64,000 nt of DNA from Amoebophrya sp. A120 (lineage: Eukaryota > Sar > Dinophyceae > Syndiniales > Amoebophryaceae). Made by a program: the position numbers and the translations under genes. The stretch spans positions 6,485,691 to 6,549,690 of the forward strand of contig CAJINV010000003.1 in assembly GCA_905178155.1 (NCBI GenBank). Reading direction: 5' to 3'. The notes beneath the pieces were generated by a model. The model made no database searches, was not told where the DNA came from, and saw nothing but the letters and a program-made list of their open reading frames with translations. Shown here piece after piece: positions 10,730 to 20,730 of this stretch. Each line of letters starts with the position of its first letter. Position 1 is the first letter of the stretch.

Positions 10730-13700
10730 ATGCAAAAACCATGCGACTACAATTCTGGGATTGGGACGTTTCTCCGCCGGATAGTTCGCAAGCTCGCATT
10801 TGCCATGGAAGAGCAGCGGATGCGTCGGTCGGACGTGCGTAACAATGTTGACGGCTGTACTAGTAATCAAGATCATGCGAACGTGGGAGGACCCACCTCC
10901 TCGGAGGATGAATTACGGAAACGGCTACTTGCGTCCTGCCGAACGATTATTCAGGAGGGTTTGCGGAGTTTCGACGAGGCAATATATTACAAGTGGAGTC
11001 GTCCGAAATTTTCGCCGACTGAGGCTGATCTGCCCGTGGGTGAGGATCTTCACTCCACTGGATCATACAATTCTGTGGATGATGAAGAGGATGCTAGAGT
11101 GCCTAAAGCTGATGATGCGGCAAGTAGCGGTGGCGGGCCGGTGCTGGTGGAAATAGAGGCATCTTCTTCCCAGGGAGAGGTCGACCTACAGATGAAGGAA
11201 CTACGTGAGCCGCCCCCAGGCGACGTCGACGAAGCGTACTTCCAAACGAAAGAGGCGGGAGCGCGATCACTTCGAGTGCCGCCGGACCAGGTAACACGGC
11301 AGGAGGAATTTGCTATGCGAAAAATCTTCGACGCTGAGCTGAAGGAGTTTTTTCGGGCACGCAGGACGCAGGAGCAGGAGGAAGACGCAGGCCAGAGGAC
11401 GAGTACAACAGCGGAGCTTAGTCAGGAGGAGTGGCTGAGCTCAACGTGGCCACCGCGTCGGTTGCGGGAACTCGTGGCTCCGATCTCCAGCGCGGTGGCT
11501 TTTAGTTTGGAGAATTTCGCTTCTTCTGAGGAAGCAGCAGACCATATTAACCATATGAGTAATGCGGCTGCAGGAGTTGTACCAGGGAGGGGTAGTCGTG
11601 CTTCGTCGTGTAGTAGCGAAGATGCCGACGTGGTCCAGAGAAGAAATCAGTCCGGACAACAAGAACGGCCGTGGTCTACAAGGTCGGGTGGCCGGCCGCA
11701 CAGGCGGCCAGGACCAGTGATGGTGCCGGAGAACATCAACCCGGACTGGGAAGAAGAAGCCCGGCGTGTCGCGAAAGAGCAAATCAAGGAGCAAGAAGCG
11801 CGGTTGCTTGTCATGTGCCAGAAGAAGCATCTGCGGATGCGGCTGCGCGACGAAGTTCGGCGGCGCCGGGGCGGGGACGATCCGCCGAGTTCGGAAGCGA
11901 TTCACATGGCACTCATGGAGATTTTCGTGGAGACCGGGACGGGAGCAACAGTGACCGCGGTCACGGATGAGGCCTTGTACGCGAAGCTGCAATCAGCGGA
12001 GGCGGAGCTGCGCAAGCGCCGCGCACTCGAGCAGGTCCGGAAGAACCTACGGGTGTGCGTATCTCGCCGCTACGGTGCCGTTTTGGATTTTTCCCAACTT
12101 TTGCAGGTGTGGTCGCGAGACATGCAGCAACAGCTCTTGATCGAAGCAACCCTGCAACTTCACCAACCTGGGAATGCGGTATACAAGTGAAAATACAAAT
12201 ACTTAGATCCATTATTTAGGGCGGAAAAATCGGCAAATATCATCATTTTTGCAAGCGCACTTGTTTGGGGGGTAAAAAAAGGTTTTTTGTCGGGGGCGGA
12301 ACATCTTGGAAGCCGACACGCCTCGCGTGTCACTTCATCTTTTCCACAGGAAACATGATAGCTGAGCTTCGGAGATGCCGCAACACCAAGACCAGAAGCA
12401 GGCCACAGTGCCTTCGCTCTGTGCGTTGTCGCTCAGATGGCCGGACGCTGTGTCGTGGGCCCGCTCTTCGAACAGTGGCCGGGCCGCCTCCCTGACCGGG
12501 GCTCGACGAGGCCCTTCGCCCGGAGAAGGAGGCCCGGCCAGGGGAGGTGGTCAGGGGGGTGCATTTTTGCCCCTCCCGGACACCCCTTCCGGGCACCCCC
12601 TTCAGGCAGCTTTGGGGTAGCCTATGCCGACCCCCTCATCCCCATTGGAAACTGCCGATTTTGCGTGCCCAAAAAAGGTAGCCCAGAGGCAGCCCAAGCC
12701 GACCCCCCTACTCCCCCCCCTTCGGCACCCCCCCGGAAGCACTCGACTGCTGGCGCGTCCGCCTTCTCCATATCCGGTCGGAGAGGGAGGATGAGAAGAT
12801 ATGTGGGCGCGTCCGGAATTGAATGCAGGACATTGGGTGCGGCATCCCGCGCCAGAGGGCCGCAGGCGGGTGGAGCTTCAACAAAGTCCGGCGGTTTTAT
12901 TGGAAAAAGGGGAGGGCCGGATGGCGGACCGTAACACCGAAGTGCGGCGCCAACATCTAAATGGCCAACAGGAAAAAAAGCAGTACCTACACCCCCAACA
13001 GCCAGAATCTTTTTACCCCCCCAAAAAGTGCGCTTGCAAAAATGATGATATTTGCCGATTTTTCCGCCCTAAATTATTTAGAAGATTTAGATTACTGCAT
13101 GTGGGAAAATGTAGTGGCATAAATATGGCTACGTAGTTTTTCGAGAAGAAACCTGCTGCTTCATGCCGAAGAACCTTATGCTGTGCCAAGAAAAATCTCT
13201 TTTCCAGGGTAAGGATCTTGTTGCCCTGTTGCGATACCAGATCGATAATTCGCTGCGACTGCCAGAAGTTGCGGAAAAGCTGAGATTGCTCGTGCACTCG
13301 AGCCTGAAAAATCAGATGGCTGCGGAGGCGTCCAAAATCGGATTGGCCTTTGATTCGGCGGAATGGGACGAACAGGTAAAAAAGCGAATTGATTTTTAAA
13401 GAAAGGCTCGCGCTTTCTATGCAAAGTAAACACCTGTCCGCCTCGGCTTTGTACTCATCACTTTTGTGAAGTAGCTTTCCGTGCGTTCCCCTAAAAGTTT
13501 TAACATACGAGTAAATTCAACACAGAAGCTCGACCGTGTTGCAAACGTAATGGCGAGTGCGTACCGAAAAACGAAAGTCTTTGACCAGGCTCTTGCGAAG
13601 AACATGATACGGAGTCAGCTCGTTACGCGATCGGACGACAAGACTACGACTGCTCCTGCGGGGCACCGGTCAGCAAATCTAAGTCTCGGCGGAAGAGAAG

Positions 13701-13825
13701 ATAAGGAGTCGCTGATCAACGACAAACCAGGGCCCCAACGTCATGCACTGTCGTCAGAAGAAGATTTTCATGCAAGGATTCGGCAAAAAATGAAGCACAG
13801 TATCGCTTCTGATGACGTGTATTGA
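10730..13825 (+). CDS. uncharacterised 638-aa charged protein with an element-filled intron
   Basis: Exons are 10730-12178, 13208-13375 and 13526-13825. Both introns are GT-AG (GTATAC...CCAG and GTAAAA...ACAG) and phase 0. The first exon is a long acidic/low-complexity region with a strongly basic helical part near residues 350-400 (KEQIKEQEARLLVMCQKKH). Exon 2 gives a compact helical segment (DLVALLRYQIDNSLRLPEV). Exon 3 starts KLDRVANVMASAYRKTKVF. The 1,029-bp first intron is almost completely occupied by an inverted-repeat element at 12211-13080. If the intron were not spliced, the protein would stop at 12190, ten codons into it. No domain is recognised. Confidence 0.6.
12211..13080. mobile_element. 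870-bp inverted-repeat element inside an intron
   Basis: The left arm (about 12211-12277) and the right arm (about 13013-13080) are near-perfect inverted repeats of about 65 bp. Both read ATTTAGGGCGGAAAAATCGG inwards from the outer end, and both end in a run of G then TAAAAA. The interior is GC-rich, unlike the arms. It holds an open frame (12437-12934) of Gly/Arg/Pro-rich sequence with no transposase motif. The element lies wholly within a GT-AG intron, so this copy does not supply the splice sites itself. It is best read as a non-autonomous DNA element or a large introner relative. Confidence 0.8.
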
Positions 13826-14491
13826 GCCGTGTTGTAGTTGTCTGTTTTGAGACCGTACCTTGGGTTATGAAATGACCTTTAATCATGAGGGTCTTCTCAA
13901 GGACTGGGTTTCGGCTTGATAGCGGGCCATCTGAATGTGTAAAAGCGCATTAATTTGACGCAATGAACACTCCGTCAGTAGCTGTGGTGTGCGCAAGCAA
14001 GTGAAAAAGTTCCGCCGGTCCATGGAGAAGACAGTGTAATCTCATTGAAATGAAAATCGAGGAAGTCAGCGATCACTCGTTACCGTCGAATCTCCTCGGT
14101 AAGATCAAAAATTATTCTTGAAAGGCGACGCATACTGAAAATGATCCTTGACGACCCGTTGAAGAGCTTGGTCAACAATGCGATGCCGAGAAGAAAAAAA
14201 AATCGCAGCATAGGACTCTTCACGATTATCTCTTTCGGTTCATGGGTTGCTCGTTGCGATGAATTTGGAAAACAGCGACCTTGCTATGAAGCTTGTCTAT
14301 CTCTACCTGAACCTATGAGAACAGATGAAAGTCTCGTTGTCCCATTCCACTTGAGTACTCACATTTTATTTTTCACACTGTGTGTCGTGTACTGTAGGTA
14401 CCTACTAGCAGTGCATCTAGCTCGTGTAGTATGCCCGGATAGTTGTAGAGCTAGAGCAAGCGGATCTGCTTGTGCTTTTGTTGCCACGAAA
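13826..14491. other. intergenic, leader of the SET gene
   Basis: The frame of the next gene is open back to 14141, but residues read there are hydrophobic and irregular and are not part of a SET protein. I therefore treat this as a non-coding leader. Nothing else is recognised. Confidence 0.5.
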
Positions 14492-16408
14492 ATGACCACC
14501 TCGCCTTTAACGCGGAAAGCGGCTGTCCGGGCGATTCCCGGCAAGGGTATGGGTGTGGTGGCGCTAGATTGGATTAGCGCCGGCGAAATCGTTTTAGCAA
14601 GAGAAACGCCTCTTCTGCACATACGAGTTCCGGACGATGACACTAGCGACGAGGAGAGCAGCAGCACAGCCTCTTCGTCTGATGCCGAGACGGATGCAGG
14701 GGGTGAAGATGAATGCGAGCGACATCGTGGTCCTCAACGCTCGAGGCGAATTTCGTACCGCAGGACTAGGACTAGTACTACACACCATGATCACCCTGAC
14801 AACGACGTTAGCTCCTCCACGGCGCCAACGAGCGACAAGAAGCGACGAGGACCGTTTGCCAAGCCCGGCGACCTTGTTCGCACTCGCGAGGCGGTCGAGC
14901 GGGCCTACCGGGACCAGATTTTGAACGTACAGCAAATAGAACCCCATCTTCCAGATCACGCCGAGGGGGCGGTTTCGTCTTTCGAAGCGCGAGCAGGTCC
15001 ACGGGTTGTTGGAAAGCTGGACAAGTTGCTTGCGCTCTCTTCCTCTTGTTCGTCATCTGACGACTGTTCCGCAACCGGGGAGCGGCGTGTACTAGTCGCG
15101 CCTCAGACCGATGAAGAGACGAGTCTCGAGCGGTTGTCCTCCTCCGCAGCTGCTGCCGCCGCCGCAGAAGTGGTCGTGCAGAGGCTTGTCGAAATTGTCC
15201 AAAGCAACGGGTTCGCGGGGGTGGGAAGTGGCGCTTTTGGGTCTAGTGCGGGCTGTAGTGGTCCTAGCACAGGTTCACGGAAGATGCAAGAGAAACTGGT
15301 GTTTGAGTATCGGAGCCGGTTCAATCACAGCTGTGTTGCGAACGCCTTTCCTTGTCAGAGAGAGCCCTTTGGGAGACCCGAGGCATCAACATGGGAAGAT
15401 GAAACCGTTGTAGATCCAACTCTTATCCGGGCAGCTCGGGACGTGGCACCAGGGGAGGAAATTACACTGCCGTACATCTGGGCGGAGCTGTATCCTTTGC
15501 AAAAAAGGCAAGCACTGCTGAAGCAACAGTGGGGCTTCGATTGTGAGTGCGCGTTGTGCGGGCGGCAACGCCAGGAACAGAGAGATCATAGTGCCATGGC
15601 AGTGGAAGGGGTGGTAGAGGTGGACAGGGCTGCGCAAAGAGGCTTGAACATTGCCGCATCGGCTTCCATCCTGGAAGCGAGGACCCTGGCAGTACGCAAC
15701 AACTCCGATGATCGGACGCCGATACAACAGCTGCTCTGGAATCTATGCGCGGGCCCGCTGAGCAAACATGGCCAGTACGAGCTTCTTTGTGCGTTGGCCC
15801 GCGAAATCGAAAGCCTTCCGGTCTTTTCTGAGTTTGCGGACCAGGAAGGCAGTGGTGGAACAATGCGAGGGTACAAGACCCAAGACGTGGAGCCTGTGGC
15901 CTCCGGGACCGACACGTTACGTGGCGAGCTTTTCCGTTGGAGTAATTTCCGCGAGAGCTTGCGGCGCGGGTTCGCGCTGAGCAAGCTGTTTGCTGCGCAG
16001 GAGGGCCAGCTGCAGGAAAAGCAGCCAGCACGACATGTTCAAGAGCAGATGAGAGCGCCGAGACTAGACCAGAAGGCCAGCCTTGCTAGTTCCTGCAGAG
16101 CTGCACGTAAGTTCGCACTGCCACTGCCTTCGGTCACAGCGACTTCCTCCTTGCCCGCTAACGAAGCTTTGATCGGCGAAGAGGGGAGACTGAGGTTCGA
16201 GCAAGAACAGTTGTGGGCGCAGCACGTTTGCTTCTGGGCACGTCGACTGGTTTCCTATATACAGTGTTACCATCCGGATTCTGATTTTTTTCATTCGCAG
16301 GAGATGGATGGGTACAGAGATGCTCTTGCATTCTATGACGGGGTGGTCCTTGGCCCTCTTGCGACTCATGATGAAGCACATCACAGCGACAGCAAAATTA
16401 ACATATGA
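14492..16408 (+). CDS. SET-domain protein lysine methyltransferase, SMYD-like
   Basis: Predicted 638 aa, one exon. The split SET pattern is visible. An N-terminal part has RAIPGKGMGVVALDWISAGE (residues about 11-30). The catalytic NHSC motif lies in FNHSCVAN at about residue 277. It is followed by RDVAPGEEITLPY and a post-SET-type Cys cluster (CECALCG) at about residue 350. Between the N-part and NHSC is a roughly 230-residue Ser/Asp/Glu-rich insertion, in the place where SMYD proteins carry MYND. No MYND zinc-finger pattern is seen, so this is a SET family member without MYND. The C-terminal 280 residues are helical and unassigned. Its substrate is unknown. The ATG at 14492 is chosen because homology-like sequence begins right after it; the same frame is open upstream to 14141. 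Confidence 0.8.
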   Translation: MTTSPLTRKAAVRAIPGKGMGVVALDWISAGEIVLARETPLLHIRVPDDDTSDEESSSTASSSDAETDAGGEDECERHRGPQRSRRISYRRTRTSTTHHDHPDNDVSSSTAPTSDKKRRGPFAKPGDLVRTREAVERAYRDQILNVQQIEPHLPDHAEGAVSSFEARAGPRVVGKLDKLLALSSSCSSSDDCSATGERRVLVAPQTDEETSLERLSSSAAAAAAAEVVVQRLVEIVQSNGFAGVGSGAFGSSAGCSGPSTGSRKMQEKLVFEYRSRFNHSCVANAFPCQREPFGRPEASTWEDETVVDPTLIRAARDVAPGEEITLPYIWAELYPLQKRQALLKQQWGFDCECALCGRQRQEQRDHSAMAVEGVVEVDRAAQRGLNIAASASILEARTLAVRNNSDDRTPIQQLLWNLCAGPLSKHGQYELLCALAREIESLPVFSEFADQEGSGGTMRGYKTQDVEPVASGTDTLRGELFRWSNFRESLRRGFALSKLFAAQEGQLQEKQPARHVQEQMRAPRLDQKASLASSCRAARKFALPLPSVTATSSLPANEALIGEEGRLRFEQEQLWAQHVCFWARRLVSYIQCYHPDSDFFHSQEMDGYRDALAFYDGVVLGPLATHDEAHHSDSKINI

Positions 16409-17410
16409 AGCAAGAAATAGAAGTGACGACATATCAGAACGATTACGATTTTAGAAAGACAGCCAAGGGGGCACAAAACTTTGTTTCCGTTGTAATCATC
16501 TTTTGCGTTCGTCGCGACAAGCAAAAGGTGCTTTTTCGTGCTTTTTTCTTGTCAGAGATCACCCGGCACCGCTGGTGTTGCAGGAGATCTCGGTGTGGTT
16601 TCGAAATGGTGCAGCACCTCTTCCTCGCACCACCGTTGCGTTCTTGTTTGCGGTTGAGCGCTCTGACGAGATGTCTTCGGAGAGGAGCAGTTTTTGGTTC
16701 TGTGCTGACACCAGCAATTCAAGTTGACACAAAATACCACGGCAAATACTAGTACAACAACAGCAGCCACCACCGTGGATGCGATTTTTCGTCTTCATCT
16801 TCTCATTGAGCATCGCAGGAAATGTCCATACACAAAGAAATACAACTATGTATACTTTGTTGAAGCAAAGTGTATCGATGATGAAAACATAATCCGAGGA
16901 CCCAGAGTCTGCATTCTCCAGGCGGCTACTTATTTATTTTCGTGGAGCAGTTGACGCAGATGTTCATCATAAATGAGTACAGTATCAATTTTGCGGCCGA
17001 TCACGAACAGGGGGTCGTTTGATCTTAAAGTTCATCAACACAGGTCCGCACGTATATATTGATTTTATCGATCCAGGATGAAGTTGGATGTTGTGGATCC
17101 CACAGCAATGTGCTAAATCAAACGCAAAAAAACGATGATCGATCGCGGCTTATTTTCGTGTCGATTTGATCTCTCAGCGACGCTGAGTGGTGTTCGTGCG
17201 CACTAGCAGAATCAGTAGTAGTTGCGAACGATTTCGTCGCTTTCATCGATTTGGTATTGAACTTATTGGTTTTAACGCGTAATCTCATAAAGCTTCGTTG
17301 TAGAAGACGAAGATACATATGAACCGAGACGTGACTAGTATTAGTTAACCTGGTCTTTTGTACTATTGTTTTTTTTCATACTAAAGTACTGTCCACATTA
17401 AAGGAAAAAA
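16409..17410. other. intergenic, no gene seen
   Basis: Mixed composition with short frames that end quickly. No RNA gene, terminal repeat or conserved motif was seen. Confidence 0.6.
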
Positions 17411-19004
17411 ATGCATCGGACGCGCAAGCCTCCTCCCGTGTCGCTTTTGGCGCAACCAAACCTAAGGCCGAGGGCCAAAGCTAATGCGCCACAGAGGGTA
17501 GCGCAGGCGGGTACGCTCCCTCCGGCACGCGAGAGGTCGCCACGACGGGAGATGAATCCCTTCGCCGATGACTATCCACTCGGCCGCGCGTCGAGCCACC
17601 CCGCATCAAATGCAGGAACGGCACCGTCCAATCCCTTCGTCTCTGGGGGCGAAGTGACCGGCGCTCCCGGAAGCAAGGCTGCAGCGATTCCGAAAACGTT
17701 GAGCAAGGCCGGTTCGATGTCCTCCGCAAAACCACCGGCGCCCACACGAGCTCCCGCGCCCTCCGCAGCTACCCTGTTTTCTTCGTCGATCAACCCGTAG
17801 CTATGTTTTTTTTCTATGTATAAACGTTCGTATTTTTTCAATCATTATGATCGAAGGAGCAGTGCCCAAATCTGTTTTACTATTTATCTTGCTTTGTAGC
17901 AGCCGCGTCTCCCTCGCGTGGGCTTTGTATGATTTTATTTTCGTCCAAGCCGTAACGTAGGCAAGATGCTGGCATGAGCAATCGTACATGATTTTTAAAA
18001 CAGCGTATTGTGCAATCCGGTCCCTGCGGAGCGAAAACCCAAACCCGCAGTGGGTATGAACACCATGGCAAATCCGGCCTATTCGATGCAGTCGGAATTT
18101 CGGGAGCCACCGAGGAGGCCGGCACCGGTTGCAGCTTCGAACGCTATGCCCGAATTTATCGACCCCAACAATTGCGGTGTCGTCCAGGGGTCCAACCGGC
18201 CACCCCTGTACCCCCAGGCAGTTTGCTACCTGCACGGGAAAACGCGGTTCGAGCACCACATGATACAAGTCAAACCCGGAGTGTTTCGCTGTACCTATGG
18301 CCACGAATGCAAGGGGCAGGAAAACTACGGCCCTCCGCTTGAGAACGGCACTGCGTACATATCTCGCTATAGCATCTCCATATTCGCGTTGTGTTCGTAT
18401 TTGCTCCTTCCTTGTAATCATCCGATCCTACTTCTAAGAAGTGTATCGACAGAACCAGTGCATCATTCAGCTACTTACTCAAGATTTACTTTGACCTACT
18501 AACTAGAATCAAAAGTTTGAGTCTTCAGGTTCAGGCGCCGAGCCTATGGACTTGAGGAGTGTGTCGCGTTGTATTTTCTTTTGTGCGCCAGGAAGGCATG
18601 CCACTCAAAATAGAAAATGAACGTAAAAGAGTCCGCCGCTCGTCTCTCTGTGAGGCGGGAGTGACAATTCGAGGCGGCACTTCTGCGAGAGATAGAGATA
18701 TATCGTAATCGTAAACAAAATGAAATTCAAATACAGGATCTGCAGTGTCCATAAGAAGGAGCGAGCGTCAAACTTATTGGAGCCAGACGGATTGGGCGGC
18801 ATGAAGTGCATGAAGGGCAAGGAGTGCAAGGGTTTCGGACCGGGGTTCGCGGAGCCTGTCCAGCCAGGCCAGATGCCTACAAACATGGCCACCTGTTTCG
18901 TGCACGGAAAGATACGAAAAAAGCAGTTTATGGAGTACCATCCTCCAGGCAAATACAAGTGCAAGCCCGATTTTCCCTGCAAGATGCCCGGACAGGGTCA
19001 TTAA
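17411..19004 (+). CDS. protein with three CxxH...C...C putative zinc modules
   Basis: Exons 17411-17796, 18004-18354 and 18737-19004 are joined by two GT-AG introns and give 334 aa. Residues 1-200 are Pro/Ala/Ser-rich and contain two NPF motifs (MNPFADDY and SNPFVSG). Then come three similar modules: VCYLHGKTR...FRCTYGHEC (about residue 203), ICSVHKKER...MKCMKGKEC (about 247) and TCFVHGKIR...YKCKPDFPC (about 303). Each has CxxH, a basic turn, a spacer of about 20 residues and a second C...C pair, so each could bind one zinc. I infer a nucleic-acid or protein binding role. The next gene downstream is a cold-shock RNA-binding protein, which fits RNA work but proves nothing. Confidence 0.75.
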
Positions 19005-19953
19005 CATTGACGATGAGCAGTACCGGGACCACAGCGACACAACTTCACCGCTTTTAAATGGTACGCGACATGAGGACATTCTCTCTTTTAGCCTATGGTA
19101 CAAAACGGATTTGACCGCACGTCGCGAAGTTGATCAAAAATATTGGTCGCTGATTGCGCGGGTTCCACCAAGATGCTTGCGAGAGTGGACGCATTGCATT
19201 CTCTCCAAAGCGCGCTTGCAACTTTGCTTTAGGTTTGTAAAGTTCTTATGATCTATTACTTCGATGGATGGTCTGTCGAATTCGAAACTTGATCAGATCA
19301 GGAAAGCGATAGCGTATTACTTTTTCATTCGATCGAAAAACGCAAGTTTTTTTTCTGTGTGACACAAATACGTACTGTAAGATCACGCCAATTCGATCAT
19401 CTCTGGTATGATAATAAGCCGCGATGTGGCAATAGTAGATCATCGAAGCCTTAGTTTTGCTCGCAGTATGCGATAGCGGCGTGTGTTGTCTGTGTGCGTT
19501 GCGCGTCATGGTAGGAAAAGAAATGCTTGAGCTTTTATGCAGGAAATAAAAAAACCGAAATCATGATGACGAACTAAAAAATCACAGGGGATTTCTACAT
19601 TTGTAAGTACTTCGCCCACGTGGCACGTATAGTGCTGTTATTTCTCGATTTTATACATTATTGTACAATATACTACTTCCGTCGCATTGCATTGTGTGTT
19701 TGTTTCGCCTCTAGTCCGCCCCTAGAGCGTCATCATCTTTAGCTACAGTACCTAAAAGTAAAACTTCACTAAAATTTTTTCTGAAAAAATTTTTTTAGGG
19801 AGTCCGATGCAAACTACTTTTACTAGTTCTGAGGCCACCGTAGGAGGAGCTTCTTGCAGCTGACCATACATAATTGCATCTTCTTTTTTCGAAGAAGCCC
19901 GGACAGGTAGTTACTTGTTTACAGCTCGGGTGTTTTGAAGCAAAAAGCCTAAG
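19005..19953. other. intergenic, no gene seen
   Basis: AT-rich. A small AT inverted repeat (AAAATTTTTTCTGAAAAAAT) lies near 19771-19790. No gene is supported. Confidence 0.55.
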
Positions 19954-20730
19954 ATGACGAGGCATACTGGTGTGGTCGTGAAGTGGTTGAACCACAAGGG
20001 TATTGGTTTTATTACCCCCGACAGTGTGAAGGAGAACGAGAAGGGCGATGGCGATGCAGACTCCAACGCCAGCGATATTCTGGTGCACTTCCAGCATATT
20101 CAGCAGACTTCCGGGGACGGATTCAAGTCGCTGCAGAACGGGTCCCAAGTGGAGTATGACTTGGAAGACGACCCGAAGCACCCGGGCGAGAAGATGATCG
20201 CAATCAACGTGACCGGACCCGGCGGTGTCGACTGCACCCCGAAGCGGAAGGGCGGCCAAGGCGGAGGCGCCAGCAGCCCGGAAGGTAACAAGCCCAAGAA
20301 CAACAACGGAAAGAAGGGAAAGGGCAAGGGCAAAAAGGGAAAGAAGGGCAAGGGCAAGGGAAAAGGTGGTTACGGCGCCAGCAGTAGCAACACCTACGAA
20401 GGCGAGGGGGAGCAGCAGGAGTACTTTCAACAAGGAGATGTTTCAATTTTATTTTTCGGCAGAGTACGTAGAAACAATAACAAAACATACTAGAAGTGAA
20501 GTTTTTACACTTAGACGAATAGAGCTACAACTAAAACGATGAAAATGCTGCGTGACTAGCTACAGCCGTTGTGGTCGAGAGTGTTGTGCCGAATCAATGA
20601 AAAACAAAAAACTACTCCTGCTCATCTACAGGTCTTGCTAGCTCTCCGCGAAGAAGATTTTTCTCTCATCAAGACGTACGTCTGGAAAAGTGAACAAGAA
20701 AACGGCATCAAGCGGATGACGTTGTTGTAA
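19954..20730 (+). CDS. cold-shock-domain RNA-binding protein
   Basis: Exons 19954-20439 and 20632-20730 (GT-AG, phase 0) give 194 aa. Residues 1-80 form a cold-shock domain. [18 protein letters not shown] corresponds to RNP1 (KGxGFI), and DILVHFQHI to RNP2 (VHF). It is followed by a lysine/glycine-rich tail of [11 protein letters not shown] type (about residues 95-140), which would bind nucleic acid non-specifically. The short second exon adds a helical C-terminus ([17 protein letters not shown]). CSD proteins are expanded in dinoflagellates, which fits the proposed origin. Likely roles are RNA chaperoning or translational control. The terminal exon is less certain than the domain. Confidence 0.85.

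Noticed and set aside
12437-12934. 165-codon open frame inside the 12211-13080 element
   Set aside because: Composition is Gly/Arg/Pro-rich as expected for random GC-rich DNA. No transposase motif, and all frames there are open.
14141-14491. N-terminal extension of the SET protein
   Set aside because: The frame is open but residues are irregular and hydrophobic, and SET homology starts just after the ATG at 14492.
16405-16752. 115-codon frame after the SET gene
   Set aside because: Overlaps the SET stop codon, composition is erratic and no domain is seen.
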